From Hwanghaeella grinnelliae (GTDB taxonomy: Bacteria > Pseudomonadota > Alphaproteobacteria > UBA8366 > Aestuariispiraceae): a stretch of 64,000 bases of DNA. Positions within the stretch are counted from its first letter, which is position 1. Every line of letters begins with the position of its first letter. The notes under the pieces were generated by a model. That model searched no databases. It was not told the origin of the DNA and worked only from the letters and a program-made list of their open reading frames with translations. Positions 18,064-26,726 of this stretch are shown here, in pieces. Location of the stretch: contig NZ_SADE01000001.1 in NCBI RefSeq assembly GCF_004005845.1, forward strand, positions 1,302,001-1,366,000, written 5' to 3'. The translations under genes were made by a program, and so were the position numbers.

Positions 18064-18777
18064 TCAGGACCTTGGATGACCCGATTTCCAGCGCACCAAT
18101 CCCACACCCATGATCGCCGACCCCAACAAAAGCAGTGATGCCGGCAGGGGCACTGCGGTTACGGTTACTCGGTCAATCGTAAAGGCGGCAACCGGGCTGT
18201 TGGATGAGGTGCTGTCACGGAAGGCAAGATTCGAAGTCGACCGGGTCGTCTGATCAAACAGCCCCTCATGAGTCAAAAGGTCAGTGCCGGAAAGATCGAA
18301 GTTTTGAGAAATGCTGGGATCGTCGAATGTCGACGGATCGGTGAAAATGTTGGCACTGATTTGATGAAGGAGAAAGTTATCCAGTGCGGGGCCTGTAAAA
18401 TCATCTGATGAGACAAAGACCTGGAAGAAATCCCTTGGGACCTTCTCTCCAATTGCTTCGTCCTTGAATAAAGGATTGTTCGAAATCGAAAAACTGCCGC
18501 CGGTCGCAGTGGCTGAGTACGCGGTGGTGACGAACTGAAGTTCGGTTAGTGTGTAGGACGCTCTGTCCTGCCCGAATTCGGGAAGGAAAACACGGTTCTC
18601 GCTGTTTGTATCGAACCGTGCGGATAGTCTGAACGGGTCGCCGACAGTGAAGAACTGAGGGAGGGGGTTTTGTGCCGCCCTCAGAGAGCCGGTGAGTTCG
18701 ATTTTGTATGTGGTGGCGAATGCCGGTCCTGCCATTGTCACGAGCAGGCCGAGTACGGTGATTAGAAATCTCAACAT
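18064..18777 (-). CDS. VPLPA-CTERM exported protein
   Basis: The ATG at 18777 has GGGGAG about 6 bases upstream. The 237-residue product has a signal peptide (MLRFLITVLGLLVTMAGPAFA), a Ser/Thr/Asp-rich beta-strand body, and the tail VPLPASLLLLGSAIMGVGLVRWKSG, a textbook VPLPA sorting signal. Proteins of this kind are processed by exosortase D and displayed at the cell surface or released with exopolysaccharide. The promoter region (18778-18927) is A+T-rich and contains the small dyad CCCCA-cta-TGGGG at 18798-18810. Confidence 0.85.
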   Translation of the reverse strand: MLRFLITVLGLLVTMAGPAFATTYKIELTGSLRAAQNPLPQFFTVGDPFRLSARFDTNSENRVFLPEFGQDRASYTLTELQFVTTAYSATATGGSFSISNNPLFKDEAIGEKVPRDFFQVFVSSDDFTGPALDNFLLHQISANIFTDPSTFDDPSISQNFDLSGTDLLTHEGLFDQTTRSTSNLAFRDSTSSNSPVAAFTIDRVTVTAVPLPASLLLLGSAIMGVGLVRWKSGHPRS

Positions 18778-18927
18778 TGAACTCCCCAAAATCCAAACCC
18801 CACTATGGGGAGCGAAACCTTCATTTACCAATCGAGAATATATTTTTGAGGTTTAAAGAAAAAGGGTTATTGCTATTTATAATGTTAACGGACGGTGTCA
18901 TTCATCAGACACTGGAAACAGCCGTGA

Positions 18928-19548
18928 TTACGGTGTCAGTTCACTTCTTTCAGTCATGCCGAAGGTAAGGACGACGCCGTTTGCCGTCGAGAATGTCAGG
19001 TCGAGGGATTGGGCTTTCGGCGTCGGGCCGAACAACAGCGCCTCTCCGGTTGCCAGCGTTTCGGTCATTCCCCCCGCCGCGACGCCCACCGCACCGTCGC
19101 AGACGACCACAAGATGCCAATGGGCCGGCGGCAGGGTCAGTGGGGTCTCGCCTTTGACCGCCTGAACCTGGTGCGCCACCGAAACCGCATCGCGCCGCCA
19201 GATCAGGTTCAGATCGTGGGAGGTGCCCGCGATGGCGGCGGAGACGGGTCGGTCGCAGGAGAAGCTTCGCGGAGCGAATGTCTCCAGGGTCAGTGTTTCG
19301 CCGTCCTCGAAGTCGAGCGTGACCGGCGGGCCGTCGATGAGGGTGATGATGCGGTCGCAGCCCGAGAAAAGGGAGAAGGGGCCGCTTTGGTGGATCGTGG
19401 CGATGCTGGCGCGCCAGAGAATGCCGTCCGCGTCCTCCACCTTCCAGATTTCGCGGGTGCTGCCACCGCCGTTTTTCCACGGCATGACAGTCTGCAGGCT
19501 CAACGGGAGGGCGGTGATCTGCCTGTGGGAATGGTCCATGCCGGTCAC
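18928..19548 (-). CDS. HutD/Ves family protein
   Basis: The 206-residue cupin-fold protein has the signature MPWKNGGGSTREIWKVED near residue 25 and RASIATIHQSGPFSLFSGCDRIITLIDG. HutD proteins occur with histidine utilisation genes and are proposed to govern pathway flux by binding a metabolite; Ves is cold- and stress-inducible in E. coli. No hut genes are nearby. The GTG start (19548) overlaps the TGA of the GFA gene by 4 bases, indicating translational coupling. An ATG at 19539 is the alternative start. Confidence 0.85.
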   Translation of the reverse strand: MTGMDHSHRQITALPLSLQTVMPWKNGGGSTREIWKVEDADGILWRASIATIHQSGPFSLFSGCDRIITLIDGPPVTLDFEDGETLTLETFAPRSFSCDRPVSAAIAGTSHDLNLIWRRDAVSVAHQVQAVKGETPLTLPPAHWHLVVVCDGAVGVAAGGMTETLATGEALLFGPTPKAQSLDLTFSTANGVVLTFGMTERSELTP

Positions 19549-20039
19549 ATGCCCGCGGGGTTCAGCGCCGCCTCACGCCGTTTCAGCATGGATGGCGGCC
19601 ATTCTTCCTCCACCTCATAGAAAATCTCGAAGGCTTTCTGGGCGTCGGGGATCACGACCCAATCCAGCTTCGAGCGGGTGAAGATATGAACGTCGGGCTC
19701 AATTGCGCTGGGGTCGTCCAGCGTGCCGACGCGGACGAAACGGTAGTTCGGCCGGCCGCCGTAGTCGCTCCAAACCGCCGTCTGGCAGGATGGGCAGCGA
19801 TATATGTCATGGGGCCGGCCGGACTCGGAGGGCCCCGGAGTCACGGCAACCGTGCCCGAAAGGATCTCGATGCAATCATTCTCGATGATGGTGTTGAGGG
19901 CGAACGCGCTGCCGGTCAGTTTCTGGCACTGGGTACAGTGACAGCAATGGGTGAACATCGGCGGTTGCGTCAATTCATAGCGCAGGGCGCCGCAGGCGCA
20001 TTGGCCTTTCAGCGTTGAATTCGACTCGGCAATTGGCAT
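19545..20039 (-). CDS. GFA family (glutathione-dependent formaldehyde-activating-like) zinc protein
   Basis: About 164 residues from the ATG at 20039; an upstream ATG at 20078 would add 13 residues without family sequence. Zinc ligands follow the GFA pattern: KGQCACGALRYE, THCCHCTQCQKLTGSAF and YRCPSCQTAVWSDYGG. The fold carries one structural and one catalytic zinc. The actual reaction of most family members is unknown, and true formaldehyde activation has been shown for only a few. It is translationally coupled to the HutD gene. Confidence 0.88.
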   Translation of the reverse strand: MPIAESNSTLKGQCACGALRYELTQPPMFTHCCHCTQCQKLTGSAFALNTIIENDCIEILSGTVAVTPGPSESGRPHDIYRCPSCQTAVWSDYGGRPNYRFVRVGTLDDPSAIEPDVHIFTRSKLDWVVIPDAQKAFEIFYEVEEEWPPSMLKRREAALNPAGM

Positions 20040-20229
20040 CTTCCACGTATCCCAGGATGCATAAACAGATGCAGCCATGATTGGGACACCGCCCGGCTGA
20101 TGGCAATAGGCGGGTGCAAATTTGGGGGCGGCAATAGGGCTGAACCAAAAAGGGTGGGGGCAAGGCGCCGAACCAGCGTGTCCCCATGCCCGACCTTTTC
20201 GATCCGGTGTCGGCCAGATAGGTGGCGGT

Positions 20230-20364
20230 CTATTTCTTCTTCATGATGCTAACCCGATCCGATGCCGTGCTTTTGCCGGAATCGGCAGTCGCCAGGACTT
20301 TTGTGACGGTTTTCTTGGGCTTCTTGTCTTCGCGGTTTCCGCGTCTCTTGTCGCCTTTAGACAT
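20230..20364 (-). CDS. Small Lys/Arg-rich conserved protein (44 aa)
   Basis: This short frame starts at an ATG with GAGG 7 bases upstream. It encodes MSKGDKRRGNREDKKPKK, a middle KTVTKVLATADSGK, and ends DRVSIMKKK. Composition is about one third Lys+Arg. I recall very similar tiny proteins (MSKG.KRGNRE.KKPK...) as widespread, functionally uncharacterised genes in Alphaproteobacteria; that is memory, not a search. The basic, probably disordered chain suggests nucleic-acid or ribosome contact, which is inference. Confidence 0.72.
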   Translation of the reverse strand: MSKGDKRRGNREDKKPKKTVTKVLATADSGKSTASDRVSIMKKK

Positions 20365-20656
20365 TTTAATTCCTCTTTAAGTGGTATTTTTGGCGATGGG
20401 GCCGAATTGGCAGCAACGCAGGGTTAAAATTTTCAGAATGGTAGAGATGGTCGATATGCCGGAGTTTTCTTACCACCGGAGCGGGCCGCGGCGTGGGAGA
20501 CATTCTTCAGCCTGCGGCATGCGGATCACTGTATAGGGATTGCCGTCTTTTGGATAACGAAATCGAAAATCAACTTTTTATGGATTTTTCCGGTGTTGGC
20601 CCCATATGTATGGATGCGGCAAATCATTGTCCGCACCGACCCGAAAGGGGTTATCC

Positions 20657-20797
20657 ATGTCATTCAAGAGTTTCGCCGCGTCGACCGCCAATATCGGCAA
20701 GGACAAGACCGACACCAAAGCCACGCCCGCAACCGAAGCGCAGGTGGATAAACCCGCCGCGAAACAAGGTGATGCAGCGCCGGCGACAAAGTCTTAG
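20657..20797 (+). CDS. Small Ala/Lys-rich protein (46 aa)
   Basis: The ATG at 20657 has AAAGGGG about 6 bases upstream. The product begins MSFKSFAASTANIGKDKTDTK and ends PAAKQGDAAPATKS. It is hydrophilic, with no hydrophobic core, and probably disordered. A hairpin follows the stop. Similar MSFKSFS... mini-proteins are familiar from other Proteobacteria but have no assigned function. It lies about 290 bases from the divergently oriented 44-residue protein. Confidence 0.65.
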   Translation: MSFKSFAASTANIGKDKTDTKATPATEAQVDKPAAKQGDAAPATKS

Positions 20798-20807
20798 TAC
20801 GGTGAAC

Positions 20808-20828
20808 GGCGGGGGCTGCACCCCCGCC
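20808..20828 (+). terminator. Hairpin after the 46-aa gene
   Basis: GGCGGGGG (20808-20815) pairs perfectly with CCCCCGCC (20821-20828) across a 5-base loop. No T-run follows directly, though cttttttc occurs about 10 bases later. It is a plausible terminator for the small gene. Confidence 0.6.
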
Positions 20829-20923
20829 ATTGGCCGCCTGCTTTTTTCGGCTCACTACGCCTTCCGGCGAATCTCGGTTTTCGCACCCCGCGTAACCAGG
20901 TGACATTCCATGAGTGATATTCA

Positions 20924-21193
20924 ATGACGACCCGCACGACCAAATCGACCGTCACCTTCGCCCATCCTTTTACCCTCGGCGAACTCGATGAAGTTTTGCC
21001 GTCGGGGACCTATGATGTGGAAACCGACGAGGATTTGATCGAAGGTCTTTCGTTTCAGGTTTATCGACGGGTGAAGACCCTGTTCCATGTGCCGGACAAA
21101 TCCGGGAAGCCGGGCCTTGCACGGACCTTGACCATCCATCCGGATGTGCTGGATGACGCCATGGACCGCGACAATGCGGCAACCGCCGCCTAG
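20924..21193 (+). CDS. Conserved hypothetical protein (89 aa)
   Basis: The soluble 89-residue protein carries a recognisable pattern: STVTFAHPFTLGELDEVLPSGTYDVETDEDLIEGLSF, YRRVKTLFHVPD, and a C-terminus LDDAMDRDNAATAA. I associate FxLxxxdxxlPaGxYxVetDEExieGlSFxayrR with an uncharacterised alphaproteobacterial family. It has no signal or membrane segment, and the function is unknown. It converges with the GMC oxidoreductase gene. Confidence 0.72.
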   Translation: MTTRTTKSTVTFAHPFTLGELDEVLPSGTYDVETDEDLIEGLSFQVYRRVKTLFHVPDKSGKPGLARTLTIHPDVLDDAMDRDNAATAA

Positions 21194-21202
21194 CAGGTCG
21201 CG

Positions 21203-22810
21203 TCACGCGCCGGCTAGAATGAACCGCGCGGCTTTTTCACCGATCATCATGGACGGGGCGTTTGTGTTGCCGCCGATCAGCGTCGGCATGATAGAGGCGT
21301 CCGCCACCCGCAGGTTTGCCATCCCCTTTACCTTCAGCGTCAATGGGTCGACCACGGCCTGATTGTCGGTTCCCATTTTACAGGTGCCGACGGGGTGGAA
21401 GACGTGCAGCGCTTCGGCCCGCAGATAGGCCAGGATTTCGTTGTCACTTTCGACATCGGGACCCGGTAGCATTTCCGCGCCGCGGATTTCATCGAAGACG
21501 GGAGAGGCGAGGATTGTGCGGGCGATTTTAATGCCTTCCACAAGGGTCAAGGCGTCTTGTTCCTCGGAAAAGAAGCGATGGTCGATCAAGGGGGACATCC
21601 GGTCCTTGTCGAGTGTGATCTCGCCGATGCTTTTCGGCCGCAAAACGCAGGTGTGAACTGCATAGCCATGGCCGTATTCGATAAGCCGGCCACGATGGCT
21701 GCGATATCCGGGGACGAAATGGAACTGGATGTCAGGCAGGGCCGTCGCGAATTTCGTTTTCGCGAAACCGCCGGCCTCTACATAGTTCGTCGTCAACATG
21801 CCTTTCCGTGCAGCGAAGTATTGGAAAGGCGCCGCCAACATGGACGGCAGGTTGAGCAGGGACAGGCCCAGCGTCTTCGTGCTTTTGGACCGAACGGTGA
21901 TCATGCCGTCGACATGGTCCCGCAGGTTCTTGCCGACCCCGGGGACGTTGCTTTGGCATTTGATCCCAAGTGCGTTGAGCGCCTCACCCGGACCGATGCC
22001 GGATGAGAGCAAAATGCGCGGGCTGCCGATTGCGCCGGCGCTCAAGACGATTTCGCCCTTGCAGGAAAACGACTTCTTTTCACCGTCCAATAGAACATCC
22101 ACACCGGTCGCGCTTCCGTCCTTGCAAATCAGGGTGTTTACGTCCGCCCCGGTGACGATGGTCAGGTTTGACCGGTTCATGACGGGCTTCAGAAAGGCCG
22201 TGAAGCTGGAAAACCGTTCGCCGTTGTCTTGCGTCACGTTGTAGACGCCGAGGCCAAATTGGCTCTCCGCATTGAAGTCCGTATTCTTGGGCAATTGGAT
22301 ATATTCGCCGGCTTCGACGAACATATCTGAAACCGCGTTGTGGTCCTTCGGCCGATCGACCAGCAACTCGCCTTCGAATCCATGGAAGACGGGGTTTTGA
22401 CCGATCCGGTTTTTCTCCAATCCCTTAAAGACCGGCAATACATCCGAATAGCCCCAGCCGGCGCAGCCCAGCGCGGCCCATTCGTCATAGTCGGCAGCGG
22501 CCCCGCGAATATACACCATCGAATTGATGATAGAGCTGCCGCCCAGGCCCTTGCCCCGATTGACGGGCATGCATCTGTTGTTCATTTCCGGCTGGGGAAC
22601 GCCGGAATAGCCGTAGTCGAAACGCGGGCTGTTGTAGAGCGAGAGGATACCGGCCGGCACCCGGACCTGCATGTTTTCGGCCGGGCCGCCGGCCTCGAGC
22701 AACAGGACCTTGTGTCTGGGATCGGCGCTCAATCGGTTGGCGAGAACGCAGCCCGCGGAACCCGCGCCGATGACGATAAAATCGTAGGACGTTCCAAACG
22801 TGTCGCTCAT
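21203..22810 (-). CDS. GMC-family FAD-dependent oxidoreductase (choline dehydrogenase-like)
   Basis: The 535-residue protein begins with the FAD-binding Rossmann motif [20 protein letters not shown]. It has the GMC signatures [18 protein letters not shown] and [20 protein letters not shown], and the C-terminal active-site block [15 protein letters not shown] with a later [14 protein letters not shown]. The enzymes oxidise primary or secondary alcohols and pass electrons to quinone or oxygen. It is the fourth gene of an operon behind an ABC importer (gap 18 bases), so its substrate is probably the imported compound or a derivative of it. Confidence 0.92.
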   Translation of the reverse strand: MSDTFGTSYDFIVIGAGSAGCVLANRLSADPRHKVLLLEAGGPAENMQVRVPAGILSLYNSPRFDYGYSGVPQPEMNNRCMPVNRGKGLGGSSIINSMVYIRGAAADYDEWAALGCAGWGYSDVLPVFKGLEKNRIGQNPVFHGFEGELLVDRPKDHNAVSDMFVEAGEYIQLPKNTDFNAESQFGLGVYNVTQDNGERFSSFTAFLKPVMNRSNLTIVTGADVNTLICKDGSATGVDVLLDGEKKSFSCKGEIVLSAGAIGSPRILLSSGIGPGEALNALGIKCQSNVPGVGKNLRDHVDGMITVRSKSTKTLGLSLLNLPSMLAAPFQYFAARKGMLTTNYVEAGGFAKTKFATALPDIQFHFVPGYRSHRGRLIEYGHGYAVHTCVLRPKSIGEITLDKDRMSPLIDHRFFSEEQDALTLVEGIKIARTILASPVFDEIRGAEMLPGPDVESDNEILAYLRAEALHVFHPVGTCKMGTDNQAVVDPLTLKVKGMANLRVADASIMPTLIGGNTNAPSMMIGEKAARFILAGA

Positions 22811-22828
22811 GGTCGTTTTGCCCCGACC

Positions 22829-23650
22829 TTAGTGTTCGTCATCGTCAGTGTCCTTGAGAAGTTCAAGGATTTCCCGCTTCGTGGAAATGAAGTCGGGTTC
22901 CAGGACAAGATCCATGTTGCGGGGACGATCGAAGTTGATCGTGATTTCCTTCTTGATCTGACCGGGGCGGCCGGACATGACCAGGACCCGGTCCGCAAGC
23001 AGGATCGCTTCTTCGATATCGTGGGTTACGAAAAGTACCGTTTTTTTGGAATGCTCCCATACTCGAAGCAACAAACCCTGCATGGTGTGCCGCGTTTGCG
23101 AGTCGAGGGCGCCGAACGGTTCATCCATCAACAGGACCATAGGATCGTTGGCCAGGGCCCGCGCGATTGCGACGCGCTGCTTCATGCCGCCCGATAGTTG
23201 GGAGGGATAGTGGTCCGCAAACTTCGACAGGCCGACCTCGGCCAGGAAGTGGTCGACGATATCCTTACGTTCCGCGGCCGGGTATCCTTTCCGTTTCGGA
23301 CCGTATTCGACGTTCTTCGCGACGGTCAGCCACGGGAAAAGAGTATAGGCCTGGAAGACCATGCCGCGTTCCGGCCCTGGGTCGGAAACCGGTTTGCCAT
23401 TCACCGTAATGGTGCCCGCTGTTTTGGTTTCGAGCCCGGCCACGAGGTATAATAGGCTGGATTTGCCGCATCCCGACGGACCGACAATGACGCAGAACTC
23501 ATTGGGTTTTACGTCGAAGGATATGCCGTCCAGTGCCAGGACCGATGAGGGGCCCGTGCCGTAACGAAGGTGGACATCGTCGATCACGATGTCGGCGCTT
23601 CTTAAATTCGCGTATCGCGATTTTGCCATAAGAGTCGAATTTCCATCCAT
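22829..23650 (-). CDS. NitT/TauT-family ABC transporter ATP-binding protein
   Basis: The sequence contains Walker [11 protein letters not shown]-loop [12 protein letters not shown], signature [15 protein letters not shown], Walker [13 protein letters not shown] and the switch His in [11 protein letters not shown]. From the ATG at 23650 the length is 273 residues; an ATG at 23629 is the other candidate, while the frame open to 23740 overlaps the permease too far. It resembles SsuB/TauB/NrtD, which energise import of sulfonates, nitrate or related anions. It sits between the permease and the GMC oxidoreductase. Confidence 0.9.
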   Translation of the reverse strand: MDGNSTLMAKSRYANLRSADIVIDDVHLRYGTGPSSVLALDGISFDVKPNEFCVIVGPSGCGKSSLLYLVAGLETKTAGTITVNGKPVSDPGPERGMVFQAYTLFPWLTVAKNVEYGPKRKGYPAAERKDIVDHFLAEVGLSKFADHYPSQLSGGMKQRVAIARALANDPMVLLMDEPFGALDSQTRHTMQGLLLRVWEHSKKTVLFVTHDIEEAILLADRVLVMSGRPGQIKKEITINFDRPRNMDLVLEPDFISTKREILELLKDTDDDEH

Positions 23651-23666
23651 TGGATTGCCCAATCGC

Positions 23667-24470
23667 TCAAAGCGCCCAAGGGGCGGCGTATTTACGGAGC
23701 AGGCGGAAGCCCTGATCGGTGATAAGACCGAGGATTCCAATCATTGCGATCGCCATGAAAATGACGTCGACTTGAAATCCGCGCATCGCTTTAAGGGATA
23801 TGTATCCCAGGCCCGACCGCGCTGCGACCAGTTCAGCGACAACGAGATACGTCCAGGCCCAGCCCATGGTTACACGCAGGATATCGAAAATGTTCGGCAG
23901 CGATGCCGGCAGCACGATGTGAAAAACCGTATGGGCCCTGCTGGTGCCGAGTGTATAGGCCGCGTTGACCAGGTCGCGCGGGACTGATCGCGCCGTGTCG
24001 GCCAGCATGACCAGCTGTTGGAAGAAGATACCGAAGATGATCACGGTAACCCGCTGTTCGATGCCGATGCCGATCCACAAAATGAAAAGCGGCACAAAGG
24101 ACGTGACCGGCAGATAGCGCATGAAATTGACGAGAGGATCCAGGAAGGCTTGGACGATCCGGTAGGTGCCCATGAACAGACCCAACGGCACGGATACCAC
24201 GCTGGACAGTACGAAGCCTATAAACACCACTTGGACACTTGCCGAGGTATGTTCCCAAAGCACGCCGTTCTGAATGTATTTCAGGGTGCGTGACACCACC
24301 ATGTCAGGCGTTGGCAGGAAGGTCTCGGTGATCATGCCGGAATAGGTGATGGCCGACCACGAGGCGATGACCACCACCCAGATGGCGACACCCAGGAATA
24401 CGATCATCCATTTCGGTATCTGTTCGAACGGCGTCGTAATGGCCCTGAAGGAAAAAGACGGTGACTTCAC
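23667..24470 (-). CDS. NitT/TauT-family ABC transporter permease
   Basis: The 267-residue membrane protein has about six helices and the inner-membrane permease (EAA-like) region VNAAYTLGTSRAHTVFHIVLPASLPNIFDILRVTMGWAWTYLVVAEL, typical of SsuC/TauC. It forms the channel with the ATPase encoded downstream. The gene is separated from the binding-protein gene by about 130 bases carrying stem-loops, which usually lower permease expression relative to the binding protein. Confidence 0.9.
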   Translation of the reverse strand: MKSPSFSFRAITTPFEQIPKWMIVFLGVAIWVVVIASWSAITYSGMITETFLPTPDMVVSRTLKYIQNGVLWEHTSASVQVVFIGFVLSSVVSVPLGLFMGTYRIVQAFLDPLVNFMRYLPVTSFVPLFILWIGIGIEQRVTVIIFGIFFQQLVMLADTARSVPRDLVNAAYTLGTSRAHTVFHIVLPASLPNIFDILRVTMGWAWTYLVVAELVAARSGLGYISLKAMRGFQVDVIFMAIAMIGILGLITDQGFRLLRKYAAPWAL

Positions 24471-24489
24471 TTGAGGGAACTCCGGTTTG

Positions 24490-24555
24490 CCGTCACGCCC
24501 CTGTGACGGTCGGAAGGGCAGGGGCCGGCCCCCGGAACCCCGGGCGATATGCCCG
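24490..24555 (-). other. Stem-loops between binding-protein and permease genes
   Basis: CCGTCAC (24490-24496) pairs with GTGACGG (24503-24509), and CGGGC (24541-24545) with GCCCG (24551-24555). Hairpins at this place in ABC operons commonly stabilise the upstream binding-protein message. No T-run is present, so full termination is unlikely. Confidence 0.5.
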
Positions 24556-24604
24556 ATTCCGGAAGCCGGCTTTGCGCTGTAACGCCCGTTAAAGGCCCGA
24601 GAAG

Positions 24605-25585
24605 CTAAAGGCCCAAAAAGCTGGCATCGATGGCATCGTCGAAGGTGATGTCCTTCATCTTGACCTTGCCGGCCTCACCCCAGATCTCGCGTCCGAGCAT
24701 GATAAGCTTGCCGGCCTCGCCATCGGCGTTGCCTTTGAAGAACTCGAGATTCCGCTCCTTGCCGTAGAAGTTCACGCCGGAAGCGGCATCGGCGAAGTCT
24801 TTCGGGTCTTCAAGCCAGCCGCCAACGCCCTTTGCCATGATCTTGTAGGCTTCGTCCTGGTTCGCTTTCAGATATTCGTGGGCCTTGTACAGACCAGCGA
24901 CCAGCGCCTTGACGTCTTCGGGATGATTTTCGATGTAGTCGCACCGAAGGGAGAGAACGTCGACAATCACGCCCGGCGTTTGCGAGGAGTCGATAAGGAC
25001 GTGGCCCTTGTTGGCTTTCTTGGCCAGGGTCAAATGCGGTTCCCAGGTGATCGCAACGGGGATCCGGTCCGCCATGAAGGCGGCTGCCGCGTCGTCCGCG
25101 CTCATATTCGTCACGACAACATCGGCTTCGGTCATGCCTTCGCGCTTCAGCAGAATGTCGAACCAGAATTGCGACACCGAGCCTTCGTTCATCGCGACTT
25201 CCATGCCTTTCAGGTCGGCGATGGATTTGACGTCCGTGGGGGCGAGGATGCCGTCTCCGCCATGCGAATCGTCAAGGGCATAGACTGTCTTCGTGCAGAA
25301 GTCTTTCGTTCTGTATTGCAGAATTTCGTCAAGCGTTCCGGCGTCGCCGTCAAGCTCCCCGGCCGCTTCGGCGGCCATGGCGTAGGCGTGGTCCTCAACG
25401 ATTTGAAGGTCGACCTCCAAACCGCCTTCCTCGAAATAGCCAAGGTCGCGGGCAAGGAATAGAGGGCCATAGCCGACCCATGTGGTCATGCCGAGTTTCA
25501 TTGTGCCGGCATGCGCGGCGGAAGCAGCCGTAAGCAGGGCCAAGCCGGCTACGGTTGCCTTAAGAACAGTTACGAATTTCATCAC
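24605..25585 (-). CDS. NitT/TauT-family substrate-binding protein (NMT1/SsuA-like)
   Basis: The 326-residue protein has a signal peptide (FVTVLKATVAGLALLTAASAAHA). The mature protein begins GTMKLGMTTWVGYGPLFLARDLGYFEEGGLEVDLQ, the standard entry to NMT1/SsuA-type periplasmic binding proteins. Later MAAEAAGELDGDAGTLDE and VAITWEPHLTLA fit the two-lobe fold. It defines the ligand of the transporter: sulfonates, pyrimidines or amines are usual in the family, and the ligand cannot be read here. It is the first gene of the SBP-permease-ATPase-GMC operon. Confidence 0.9.
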   Translation of the reverse strand: MMKFVTVLKATVAGLALLTAASAAHAGTMKLGMTTWVGYGPLFLARDLGYFEEGGLEVDLQIVEDHAYAMAAEAAGELDGDAGTLDEILQYRTKDFCTKTVYALDDSHGGDGILAPTDVKSIADLKGMEVAMNEGSVSQFWFDILLKREGMTEADVVVTNMSADDAAAAFMADRIPVAITWEPHLTLAKKANKGHVLIDSSQTPGVIVDVLSLRCDYIENHPEDVKALVAGLYKAHEYLKANQDEAYKIMAKGVGGWLEDPKDFADAASGVNFYGKERNLEFFKGNADGEAGKLIMLGREIWGEAGKVKMKDITFDDAIDASFLGL

Positions 25586-25933
25586 GTGTATTCCCCATTC
25601 GGGCGCACACGAAACGAGGCGCTTAATGTATTATTGGTTTTGTTGCGGCGCAGCGTTACGGCACGCGATCCTGAATCTTTTGATGTCCAGAATCCTCCCT
25701 TGAAGGAAGCGTAGGCGCGATTTTTAATTTGTAAAACAATAAAATTTTTTATTTTGGCGGATGACGATTTGGGATGACAGGCCCCTATTCTTGTTCTTAG
25801 GATCGTGTTGCGTCGCAACAATTCCCGGTCACGGTTCGACTTTCGCGCTTTTCCGGCCCGGAAGTTTTACCGGGCGGTATGCCGGGCGTTTCACCGGACG
25901 GTTTCCCAAATATCTCTTTGACGGAGCACCTTC
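25586..25933. other. Divergent promoter region, ABC operon and SDR operon
   Basis: This 348-base region has no gene. The section at about 25720-25755 is very A+T-rich (ttgtaaaacaataaaatttt and on) and is the best place for promoters. Because a transporter operon and a dehydrogenase operon diverge from here, shared regulation is likely. No regulator gene is adjacent, apart from the AsnC gene 2.2 kb away. Confidence 0.45.
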
Positions 25934-26704
25934 TTGAGCAATCCCGCATTTGATTTGCAAGGCCGTGTCGCCGTGGTGACAGGGGCAAGCAGAGGGTTGG
26001 GACGGGCCATTGCGGTGGCATTGGCGCAGGCGGGTGCAAAGCTTTGCCTCACGGCACGGGACGCGGACGGCCTTCACGGCACGCAGTCGATGATCCTGGA
26101 GAATGGCGGCGACTGCATCATCGCCGAACAGGATGTCCGGAATTTGGAGAGCATCGGCCCGACACTCGATGGTTTCGTAACCCGTTACGGCGCCGTCGAT
26201 ATTCTGGTTAACAATGCCGGGATGGAATCCGTGCGCCCATCCATCGATGTGGACGAGGCGCTGTGGGACTCGATCGTCTCGACGAACCTGAAAGGGGCGT
26301 TCTTCTGGTCCCGTGCCGTCGGCAAATTGATGGCGGAAAAAGGCAGCGGTGGCGCCATTGTCAATCAATGCTCCTTGACGTCGTTTGTCGGCGTCCCGAC
26401 AGCGGTTCCTTACGGCGCCTCGAAATCCGGTGTCTTGGGAATGACACGGGCTCTTGCGACCGAATGGGCCCCATACGGCATTCGGGTCAATGCGCTTGCA
26501 CCCGGCTATTTCCGGACCGCCATGACCGAACCCTTCTATCAGGATGGTGATTGGCAGCAGCAGATGCTCAACAAAATCCCGCAGCGCCGCTTCGGCAGCG
26601 ATAGCGATATCGCCGGCGCGGCGGTTTTCCTATGCAGTGATGCTGCATCTTACATTACCGGCCATTGCCTGCCAGTTGATGGCGGATATCTGGCCTCGAT
26701 TTAA
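25934..26704 (+). CDS. Short-chain dehydrogenase/reductase
   Basis: The 256-residue protein starts with TTG (GGAG 7 bases upstream). The NAD(P)-binding TGASRGLGRAIAV, NNAG, catalytic Ser in NQCSLTSFVG, YGASKSGV (Tyr-x-x-x-Lys) and the C-terminal SDAASYITGHCLPVDGGYLAS are all present, so it is a classical SDR. It lies 22 bases upstream of the HisD-like dehydrogenase gene in the same direction and opposite the ABC/GMC operon. A role in sequential alcohol oxidation of the imported substrate is inferred. Confidence 0.9.
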   Translation: MSNPAFDLQGRVAVVTGASRGLGRAIAVALAQAGAKLCLTARDADGLHGTQSMILENGGDCIIAEQDVRNLESIGPTLDGFVTRYGAVDILVNNAGMESVRPSIDVDEALWDSIVSTNLKGAFFWSRAVGKLMAEKGSGGAIVNQCSLTSFVGVPTAVPYGASKSGVLGMTRALATEWAPYGIRVNALAPGYFRTAMTEPFYQDGDWQQQMLNKIPQRRFGSDSDIAGAAVFLCSDAASYITGHCLPVDGGYLASI

Positions 26705-26726
26705 CAGTGAAGGCGAAGCTCGCGAC

